Assembly (NCBI GenBank): GCA_031409515.1 | Contig: JANNXJ010000032.1 | Coordinates: 1 to 64,000 of the forward strand | Length of the DNA stretch: 64,000 bases | Direction: 5' to 3' | DNA from: SHZI01 sp031409515 | Lineage (GTDB): Bacteria; Pseudomonadota; Gammaproteobacteria; Steroidobacterales; GCA-2729495 | Shown: piece by piece, positions 17,096 to 23,844 of the stretch | Layout: each line of letters starts with the position of its first letter | Numbering within the stretch: position 1 is the stretch's first letter | Notes under the pieces: generated by a model | What the model was told of the DNA's origin: nothing | Seen by the model: only the letters and a program-made list of their open reading frames with translations | Database searches by the model: none | Made by a program: the position numbers and the translations under genes

Positions 17096-18762
17096 AGATG
17101 CCCCGCCTGCTCGCCGGCCGGCAGCGGCTCGTCCTGGCGCGCCTGCTCGCCAACGGCGTTGCCCAGGCTCTGTGCGCCATCGGTCTCGCCACACTGATTC
17201 GCACGGTGGTAGACCACGTACTGCTCGGTGCCGCCGCCCCGGACGTCTCGCTCCTTGCAGGGGAGATTGGCGGCGGGTTTGCCTGTGTCGCGATCCTGGC
17301 CGTACTCCGGCGCCGGGAGCGCATCGACCGGGAGATGCTTGCCCAGACCCACGCCCACCGCCTGCGGCGCGCCCTCTATGCCCGGCTGAACGCGACGCCG
17401 GTGGCAGATCTGGTGGGTATGCGGCGGGGTGGCGTGCTGCTCCGCTTCCTCGGCGACCTGACCGCGATAACCCAGTGGGTCAGCATGGGACTGGCCCGAC
17501 TCGGCGTCGCCAGCCTGACGATCGTGATCACTCTCGCGGTGCTTGCCTTCAAGTCACCGCTCCTGGTGCTCACGGTCGGGGTCGTGCTCGTGGCCGGAAC
17601 TGCAGCGACCTTCGCCATGGGCCGGTGGATGGATGGGACAGTGGACCGGGCCCGCAACCGACGGGCCATCGTCGCAAACAACATCACGGAGCAGCTCTCT
17701 GCCCTGCCGGTCGTCCGCGCCTTTGGCCAGGGCACCCGCGAAGAAAAGCGGCTGCTCAAGCAAAGCCGGGGCCTGCGTGGCGCCCTCATTGACCGCTCCA
17801 GGGCCATAGGCAGCATCAACGCGGTCGCCGATGCGACCGGCACGGTCGCCACGCTCAGCGCCCTGCTGGTCGGCATTCTGGCCGTCGCCGGCGGCCAGGC
17901 AACGCCCGGAAGCGTCATTGCGCTGACCACGCTGACCGGCATGCTCGCCACGCCCAGCCGGGATCTGGGCAAGGTCTATGAATACTGGCGACGGGCCCGG
18001 GCGTCGCAGCGCAAGATCGCGAGCTTTCTCGCCGGCGTCAGTTCTCAACGAGACGAGAACGCGCCCGCACTGGCGGCTGGCCAGGGCAAGCTGGAGCTTC
18101 GTGGGCTTGGTATTCCGGGCGTCATTGCAGATCTCGACGTCGTCGCCGAGCCCGGCAGCCATGTTGCTCTGACCGGTGCCGCAGGCACGGGTAAGTCCCT
18201 CCTCATCCGGATTGCAGCAGGCCTGGCTGCTCCGACGTCCGGACACGTACTACTCGACGAACAGGACATCGCCAGCTGCAACGTCGAATCCCTGCGCGCA
18301 GCGATTGGCGTGGTCAGCTCCGACCTGCCGCTCTTGCGCGGCACACTGGCCAGTAACCTCCGCTATGCCTGGCCCGACGCACCAGACCGGGAGGTCGACC
18401 GCATCCTGCCCATCAGCGGTGTCGATGCCCTGGTGCGCCAGCTGCCCGCCGGCCTCGACACGCCCATTACGGAGGGCGGGCGGAATCTGTCAGTCGGCCA
18501 GCGCCAGAGAGTGACGCTGGCCAGAGCCCTGCTCCGCCATCCCCGCCTGCTGCTGGTCGACGACAGCGACGCCGCGAGCGACGCGGAGTTTCGCGGCCTA
18601 CTCCTGCGACTCCTCGCCGATTTCCGGGGCACGATCATCATGGTGACGCAGGATCCCGTGTTGCTGACTGCGGTGGATACCCACTGGCAGCTGCTCGACG
18701 GCCGTCTCGAAGTCACGCGCCAACCCCGGCGGGACCGGGATCGCAAGATCGTCTCGATCTAG
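17092..18762 (+). CDS. ABC exporter half-transporter with degenerate ATPase motifs
   Basis: A 556-residue fused permease-ATPase. Residues 1 to about 310 are the six-helix transmembrane domain; the ATPase domain follows. Walker A is intact (GAAGTGKS, 362-369), but other motifs are altered. The Q-loop glutamine is replaced (VVSSD, residue 410). The signature is LSVGQ rather than LSGGQ (466-470). The residue after Walker B is Asp 491 instead of Glu. The switch His is Gln 520 (VTQD). The D-loop reads AASD. These changes predict slow or absent hydrolysis unless a partner supplies a competent site, and no second ABC gene is in the operon. The substrate is unknown. It overlaps the NTPase gene by four bases. 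Confidence 0.85.
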   Translation: MKMPRLLAGRQRLVLARLLANGVAQALCAIGLATLIRTVVDHVLLGAAAPDVSLLAGEIGGGFACVAILAVLRRRERIDREMLAQTHAHRLRRALYARLNATPVADLVGMRRGGVLLRFLGDLTAITQWVSMGLARLGVASLTIVITLAVLAFKSPLLVLTVGVVLVAGTAATFAMGRWMDGTVDRARNRRAIVANNITEQLSALPVVRAFGQGTREEKRLLKQSRGLRGALIDRSRAIGSINAVADATGTVATLSALLVGILAVAGGQATPGSVIALTTLTGMLATPSRDLGKVYEYWRRARASQRKIASFLAGVSSQRDENAPALAAGQGKLELRGLGIPGVIADLDVVAEPGSHVALTGAAGTGKSLLIRIAAGLAAPTSGHVLLDEQDIASCNVESLRAAIGVVSSDLPLLRGTLASNLRYAWPDAPDREVDRILPISGVDALVRQLPAGLDTPITEGGRNLSVGQRQRVTLARALLRHPRLLLVDDSDAASDAEFRGLLLRLLADFRGTIIMVTQDPVLLTAVDTHWQLLDGRLEVTRQPRRDRDRKIVSI

Positions 18763-18768
18763 GCCCGA

Positions 18769-19665
18769 GTGAAGTTCCCCGTGGGCGGTACCGATGACGA
18801 GCAAGGGCCGAAGCCCCTGAGAGGCGCGATCCAGCTGCAGCGCCTGAAGGCGCCGGAGCCACTCCGGTACTACACCTACGTCCCCGATACGTTCAGGGCG
18901 GGCAACCAGATTGTCGTCGTGGTGCATGGCATTTCACGCAATGCCCGCGAGCACATCGTGACTTTCGCCCCCTTCGCCCAAAGGTCCGGTGTGGCCCTTG
19001 TCGCTCCGCTGTTCGACAGGGAACATTGCAGGGGCTTCCAGCAACTTGGCTGGAACGGAGCGGGCTGGCGGGTTGACCACTTGCTCCAGGCAGTCATCCA
19101 TGAGGTGGCTAACGAAACCAAAGCAGCTCAAGGCAGGTTCGCCCTCTTCGGCTACAGCGGCGGCGCACAGTTTGCGCACCGCTATGCACTTGCCCACCCG
19201 CGCCATGTCTCCTGTCTGGCTACCTGTGCCTCGGGTTACTACACCTGGCCTACGACCGAGCAGCCTTTTCCCTATGGCGCTGACTGCCGGGGCCTGCCCG
19301 GTAACCTGGCGTTACAACTGGACGCGTTCCTGAACATTGCGACACTGACTACAGTCGGCCTCAGGGATACTTCCCGGGATCGCGCCCTGCGCAAGAGTCC
19401 CGAACTGGACGTTCTGCAGGGCCGCACCCGCGTCGAACGGGCGCGACGCTGGGTCGAGGCGCTGGTGACCGCTTCGCTCGAGCGCGGCCTCGAACCTCAA
19501 CACCACTTTGCCACCGTCGACGACGTCGGCCACGACTTCCGCAGCGCCGTGTTGCACGGCCTGCCGGCACTTGTCTGGCCATTCCTGACCGCCCCGGCGG
19601 GCAGTCCTGTTATTCCGGCTTCCACGAGGACCTCCAGCCATGCAGCAGACCATGTTTCTGAATAG
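18769..19665 (+). CDS. Alpha/beta hydrolase (esterase/depolymerase-like)
   Basis: A 298-residue alpha/beta hydrolase without a clear signal peptide. The oxyanion strand VVVVHGISRNAREH is near residue 47. The nucleophile elbow is GYSGGAQFAHR and the likely catalytic His is in VGHDFRSAV. YYTYVPDTFRAGNQIVVV resembles polyhydroxybutyrate depolymerase/LpqC-like enzymes. The start is GTG, six bases after the ABC gene, and the 3' end overlaps the porin gene by 26 bases, so it is part of the 16.0-20.8 kb operon. It may process the compound moved by the exporter or porin; the substrate is not predictable. Confidence 0.8.
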   Translation: MKFPVGGTDDEQGPKPLRGAIQLQRLKAPEPLRYYTYVPDTFRAGNQIVVVVHGISRNAREHIVTFAPFAQRSGVALVAPLFDREHCRGFQQLGWNGAGWRVDHLLQAVIHEVANETKAAQGRFALFGYSGGAQFAHRYALAHPRHVSCLATCASGYYTWPTTEQPFPYGADCRGLPGNLALQLDAFLNIATLTTVGLRDTSRDRALRKSPELDVLQGRTRVERARRWVEALVTASLERGLEPQHHFATVDDVGHDFRSAVLHGLPALVWPFLTAPAGSPVIPASTRTSSHAADHVSE

Positions 19666-20827
19666 CCCTGTAATCAGCCGCCTGGCCGGCGTGCTGGCCA
19701 TGCTGGCCTGTGCGGCAGCTGGCGCTGCCGACGCCCGCTTCAGCTGGACAGATGGCCTGCGGGTGCGGAGCGACGACAAGCAATGGCGGGCGGACCTTGG
19801 CGGCGTCGTCAGCGTGGATTCTGCCTGGTACGACCCGGACGTAACTCCCCTGGACGACGACACGATTTTCCGGCGTCTCCGGCCGCAATTGAGTGCGACG
19901 TACGGTGACCGCTGGAGCGCCCGTCTCGACTACGATTTCGGTGACGTGGCCAGCGGCTGGATCAACGCCTGGGTCCAGTACAAGTTCAACAAGGATATCG
20001 ACCTTCGCATTGGTAATCAGACCACCCCCTTCGGGCTTGAGGAAGTGATGGGATCGTCCGATCTTGCATTGATGGAACGCCCACTGGTCACGCAACTGAC
20101 GCCAGGGCTACTCACCGGAGCGCTACTGCGCGCCGATAATCAGGACATGAGCTTTTCCTTTGGTGTCTTCGGCAATAACGCCGGGAGTGATGACCAGCGC
20201 AAGCTCTCCGGCACCAGCGTAACCAGCCGGGTTACCTGGGCGCCGATCCGGGCCAACAGGCGCGTGCTGCACATGGGTCTGTCGGCGGAGTACCGCAATG
20301 CCGACTCGGGTGAGTCCGCCCGGTTTCGCAGCCGGCCAGAGTCGGACGCGACCAAGGTCCGGCTGATCGACACACGTTCAGTAGACGACGTGGACAGCCT
20401 CATAACCGTCGGCGGGGAGCTGGCGGCGGGTATCGGCCCGGCCCTTATGCAGGCGGAATACATTGGGACACAGGTCAGTCGCAGCACCGGCGCGGATCTC
20501 AATTTTGGCGGCTGGTACGTCAGCACTTCCTATTTCCTGACCGGCGAGCGTCGTTCCTACAACACGCATACGGGGAGCTTTGGCGATATCAGTCCGCGCA
20601 GCGAGTGGGGCGCAGTCGAACTGGCCGTGCGCTACGGCTCGCTGGACCTGAGCGATGGTGACGTCACCGGAGGCGAGGAGTCGAACCTGGCGCTCGGGGT
20701 CAACTGGTATCTGAACAGCAACTGTCGCGTCATGCTCAACTACATTGACGTAGATGCCAGCCCCAACCGGAACGGCATTGATGAGTCCCCCAGCCTTTGG
20801 CAGGTTCGCGCCCAGGTGGGCTTCTGA
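19640..20827 (+). CDS. Outer membrane porin, OprO/OprP family
   Basis: A 395-residue outer membrane beta-barrel. It has a signal peptide cleaved after about residue 29 (LACAAAGA) and then alternating strands. These include FRRLRPQLSATYGDRWSARLDY and YKFNKDIDLRIGNQTTPFGLEE, which match phosphate-selective porin O/P. The terminal residue is Phe (VRAQVGF), the outer membrane insertion signal. Family porins pass phosphate, polyphosphate or other anions; specificity here is not known. It is the last gene of the NTPase-ABC-hydrolase-porin operon. A small dyad follows before the cupin gene. Confidence 0.85.
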   Translation: MQQTMFLNSPVISRLAGVLAMLACAAAGAADARFSWTDGLRVRSDDKQWRADLGGVVSVDSAWYDPDVTPLDDDTIFRRLRPQLSATYGDRWSARLDYDFGDVASGWINAWVQYKFNKDIDLRIGNQTTPFGLEEVMGSSDLALMERPLVTQLTPGLLTGALLRADNQDMSFSFGVFGNNAGSDDQRKLSGTSVTSRVTWAPIRANRRVLHMGLSAEYRNADSGESARFRSRPESDATKVRLIDTRSVDDVDSLITVGGELAAGIGPALMQAEYIGTQVSRSTGADLNFGGWYVSTSYFLTGERRSYNTHTGSFGDISPRSEWGAVELAVRYGSLDLSDGDVTGGEESNLALGVNWYLNSNCRVMLNYIDVDASPNRNGIDESPSLWQVRAQVGF

Positions 20828-20841
20828 CTTAGTGAATCTGA

Positions 20842-20864
20842 GCATGCGATACTCATTCGCATGC
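20842..20864. promoter_or_regulatory. Dyad overlapping the cupin gene start codon
   Basis: Perfect 8-base arms GCATGCGA and TCGCATGC are separated by TACTCAT. The right arm covers the ATG at 20861. A hairpin here would hide the start codon in the mRNA, or the site could be an operator. There is no T-run, so it is not a classical terminator for the porin gene. Confidence 0.35.
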
Positions 20865-21238
20865 AGCGGCCAGACACTGGATCAAGCCCGGGGGTAAGCG
20901 TCTTTCGCGAGGGGCGACTTGATGGGGAAATTGCCCAGAGGTTCGCCGCCGGGCAGCTGTCCGCAGTGACTCACCTGCCAACCGGTGGCCAGGATTCCCG
21001 CGTTGAGATACTGGAGGCCGCGCCAGGCGGGGCGATTCCTGCGTGCGTTGAGGAAGCGGTTGATTTGCTGCTCCAGGTGGTGGCCGGGGACGTCCGGCTG
21101 CTCTGGGGGCCTCGACTGGACCAGACAGCGTTCGCTGCTGCCGGGGACGCGCTGCTGGTCCCCGCCGGGATCCCCTTCCAGGCGCGGAACGACAGCCCCG
21201 TCCACGCGTTGCAGTTCATTCTGGTGCGGGGCAGCTAG
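20861..21238 (+). CDS. Small cupin-fold protein
   Basis: A 125-residue single-domain cupin. The second cupin motif, GDALLVPAGIPFQARN (around residues 95-110), is clear. The first motif is weak and has few histidines, so metal binding is doubtful. It has no signal peptide. It lies 34 bases after the porin gene and 9 bases before gltS. It may be a sensor or binding protein in either unit; function is not predictable. Confidence 0.7.
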   Translation: MQRPDTGSSPGVSVFREGRLDGEIAQRFAAGQLSAVTHLPTGGQDSRVEILEAAPGGAIPACVEEAVDLLLQVVAGDVRLLWGPRLDQTAFAAAGDALLVPAGIPFQARNDSPVHALQFILVRGS

Positions 21239-21247
21239 TTCAACCGT

Positions 21248-22465
21248 ATGCCCGTCACCCTCCTCACCCTCGATCTCCTCCAGACCCTGACGCTGGCGGC
21301 AGTCGTCTACTACGCCGGCGTGCTGGCCCGTCAGCACGTGGCCTTCCTGAACCGGCTCAACATTCCGTCGGCGGTCGTGGGTGGCCTGCTGTTTGCAGCG
21401 CTGGTCCTCATCTGCCGGGACCGCTTCGTGAACCTGCAGCTCGATACCACCGGCCAGCCACTGCTGCTGGTGGCGTTCTTCACCACCATTGGCATGGGCG
21501 CCAGCGTGGCGTTGCTGCGTTCAGGCGGACTTGCGGTAGCGATTTTTCTGGCCTTCGCCTCGGTGGTTTGTGTCGGCCAGAATTTTCTGGGCATGGCGGT
21601 AGCGTCGGGCCTGGGCGAGAACCCGCTGATGGGGGTGATGGCCGGGTCGGTGACGCTGATGGGTGGGCCGGCCACCGGACTCGCCTTCGCCCCCGAGTTC
21701 GCAAAGGCCGGACTGCCCGGCGCGGACGTGCTCGCCATTACGTCGGCGGTCTTCGGCATCGTGTGTGGCGGCCTGGTGGGTGGTCCGGTGGGCACCTGGC
21801 TGATTCACCGGCACCGGCTGAAGACCTCGGGCACGGCGGGCTCCCCGGTAACGAGTGCGCTGCCTGCAGAGCGGGATCGGGAAATCGTCGTGCACGTGGA
21901 GCGGGAGGACACGCCGATCATCCGGAACCTGGCGGTACTCGCCCTCGCCATGGGACTCGGCAGCGTGCTCAGCCGGTACATCCAGGCCACCGGGTTCACG
22001 CTGCCCGCCTACATCGGCGCCATGGTCGTGGCTTGCGGGCTGCGCAACCTGGACGACGTCAAAGGCTGGCTGAAGATCAATGAGGACACGATGGAGTTCA
22101 TCGGCGGCATTGCCCTCAACCTGTTTTTGGTCGTGGCACTCATGGACCTCAAGCTCTGGCAGCTGGCCGGCCAGGCGCTGCCGCTGTTCGTGATCCTCCT
22201 GGCACAACTCGCCCTGCTCGTCGGACTGGCCATCTTCGTGTCCTACCGGCTCATGGGCCGGGACTACGACTCGGCAGTCATGGCCGGCGGCTTCATCGGC
22301 TTTGCCATGGGCACCACCGCCAATGCGGTGGCCAACATGCGCACCATCACCGGCCGCTTCGGCCCCGCGCCCCGGGCGTTTCTGGTCGTGCCGCTGGTAG
22401 GCGCCTTCTTCATCGACTTCATCAACGCGCTGGTGATCACCGGCTTTGTTAACTGGCTGCGCTGA
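21248..22465 (+). CDS. gltS: Sodium/glutamate symporter
   Basis: A 405-residue inner membrane transporter of the GltS family that couples sodium entry to glutamate uptake. Two inverted halves of hydrophobic helices are evident. The family re-entrant loop motifs TLMGGPATGLAFA and GGFIGFAMGTTANAVANM are visible, with RAFLVVPLVGAFFIDFINA near the C-terminus. Length is as expected. The following TauE/SafE gene begins 11 bases later, and the small cupin gene precedes it by nine bases. Confidence 0.93.
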   Translation: MPVTLLTLDLLQTLTLAAVVYYAGVLARQHVAFLNRLNIPSAVVGGLLFAALVLICRDRFVNLQLDTTGQPLLLVAFFTTIGMGASVALLRSGGLAVAIFLAFASVVCVGQNFLGMAVASGLGENPLMGVMAGSVTLMGGPATGLAFAPEFAKAGLPGADVLAITSAVFGIVCGGLVGGPVGTWLIHRHRLKTSGTAGSPVTSALPAERDREIVVHVEREDTPIIRNLAVLALAMGLGSVLSRYIQATGFTLPAYIGAMVVACGLRNLDDVKGWLKINEDTMEFIGGIALNLFLVVALMDLKLWQLAGQALPLFVILLAQLALLVGLAIFVSYRLMGRDYDSAVMAGGFIGFAMGTTANAVANMRTITGRFGPAPRAFLVVPLVGAFFIDFINALVITGFVNWLR

Positions 22466-22476
22466 GAGCGGCAGGA

Positions 22477-23196
22477 GTGGCGATCGGTGCCCTCAGCCTT
22501 GGCCTCGCCGCGCTGCTGATCTCCGTCGGCGCCGTCCTGCAGGCAGCGACCGGCATGGGCACCGGTATCCTCATCGTGCCGCTCCTGGCGCTGATCGATC
22601 TCAATCTGGTACCGGGACCTGTCGTGATGGCCAGCATGGCGCTGTCACTGCCCATGGCCTGGCGGGGGCGCCGGCACATTGCCTACCATGAACTGGGACC
22701 ACTGCTGGCAGGTCTCGTCGCCGGCTGCAGCGTGGGCGCGCTGGGCCTCGCGGCGCTGCCCCCGGACCGGGTCGGCATCGCCTTCGCCGTCGTCATCCTC
22801 GCGACGGTGGCCGTCACCTCGGTGGGTGTGCAACTGCCCTTCAACCGCCGCAGCCTGGTCTCCGTCGGCGTCATTGCGGGCGTGATGGGCGCGTCCAGTG
22901 GCGTGGGCGCACCCCCCATCGCCCTGCTCTACCAGCACCGGGAGGGCCCGGAATTGCGGCCCACCCTGGCCTTCGTGTATGCCGCCTCGTCGCTGATCAT
23001 CCTGGGCTTCCTTACCCTCTTCGGCAGGTTCGGCCTGCACGAAATCAGCCTCGCTCTGGTACTCGTTCCGGGCTATATCCTGGGGTACCTTCTCGCCACG
23101 CCACTGGCGAGGATCCTCGACGCCGGCTACTCCCGGGTTGCCGTGCTGGTTCTCTCCACGGTAAGTGCCCTCGCCCTGCTGCTGCGGAGTCTCTAG
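22477..23196 (+). CDS. TauE/SafE family membrane permease
   Basis: A 239-residue integral membrane protein with about seven to eight hydrophobic helices and the two family repeats, QAATGMGTGILIVPLLAL and GVMGASSGVGAPPIALLYQ. TauE/SafE (TSUP) proteins export sulfite, sulfoacetate or other small organic acids. The only plausible start is GTG at 22477, although GGAG lies immediately before it. It sits in a gltS-TSUP-DUF4126 unit with short gaps. A second, more distant TSUP gene is at 31 kb. Confidence 0.85.
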   Translation: MAIGALSLGLAALLISVGAVLQAATGMGTGILIVPLLALIDLNLVPGPVVMASMALSLPMAWRGRRHIAYHELGPLLAGLVAGCSVGALGLAALPPDRVGIAFAVVILATVAVTSVGVQLPFNRRSLVSVGVIAGVMGASSGVGAPPIALLYQHREGPELRPTLAFVYAASSLIILGFLTLFGRFGLHEISLALVLVPGYILGYLLATPLARILDAGYSRVAVLVLSTVSALALLLRSL

Positions 23197-23197
23197 C

Positions 23198-23830
23198 ATG
23201 GACCTGCCCAACATCGCTCTTGCTGCCGGACTGGCCTGGGCCAGTGGCCTGCGTCTATACGTCGTGCTGTTTCTGGTTGGCGTCGCTGGCTACTTCGGCT
23301 GGATCCTGCTGCCCACGCACCTGGAGGTGCTGGCCCATCCGCTCGTGCTGGGCACCAGCGGCACGCTGGCCGTGGCCGAATTTTTCGCCGACAAGATCCC
23401 CGGCTTCGACAGCCTCTGGGACGCGATCCACACCTTCATTCGCATTCCGGCCGGGGCGCTGCTGGCCGCCGGCGCGGCGGGTGGACTGGGGGAAGGCAGC
23501 CTGCCGCTGATGATTGCCGCTGGCCTGATCGGCGGCACGATCACCGCGGGCAGCCACTTCACCAAGGCCGGCACCCGCGTGGCCATCAATCACTCGCCGG
23601 AGCCCTTCTCCAACTGGGCGGCGTCGCTGTTCGAGGACTTCGCAGCGCCCGGCATCCTCTGGCTGGCGATCGCGGCGCCAGTGATCCTGCTCACAGCACT
23701 ACTCTTCGCGATCCTCATCGCGCTCTGGCTGTTACCAACGCTGTGGCGCTGGATCGCCTCGATCTTCCGGCGTATCGGGAAATGGGGAGCAAATGGGGAC
23801 ATGCCTAATTTCCCTTCTCGGGGAAATTAG
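23198..23830 (+). CDS. DUF4126 membrane protein with repeat-derived C-terminus
   Basis: A 210-residue membrane protein of the DUF4126 family: ALAAGLAWASGLRLYVVLFLVG at the start, then FFADKIPGFDSLWDAIHTFIR and the helices around NHSPEPFSNWAASLFEDF. Function is unknown. The last residues (GDMPNFPSRGN) come from palindrome R3, whose right arm supplies the TAG stop. The start at 23198 matches the family; an earlier ATG at 23165 overlaps the upstream gene. It is convergent with the molybdenum dehydrogenase gene, with which it shares the element. Confidence 0.87.
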   Translation: MDLPNIALAAGLAWASGLRLYVVLFLVGVAGYFGWILLPTHLEVLAHPLVLGTSGTLAVAEFFADKIPGFDSLWDAIHTFIRIPAGALLAAGAAGGLGEGSLPLMIAAGLIGGTITAGSHFTKAGTRVAINHSPEPFSNWAASLFEDFAAPGILWLAIAAPVILLTALLFAILIALWLLPTLWRWIASIFRRIGKWGANGDMPNFPSRGN

Positions 23831-23844
23831 GCATGTCCCCAATT
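23791..23844. repeat. Palindromic element R3 shared by two convergent genes
   Basis: Perfect 20-base arms starting GGGGACATGCCTAATTTC at 23795 and ending GGCATGTCCCC at 23840 surround a six-base loop, TTCTCG. A partial extra arm (GGGAAATGGGGAGC) precedes it. The element lies inside the 3' ends of both flanking genes. Read rightward it ends DUF4126 and read leftward it ends the dehydrogenase, each with a GDMPNFP tail and a TAG stop. The two genes overlap by 26 bases within it. Confidence 0.9.
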
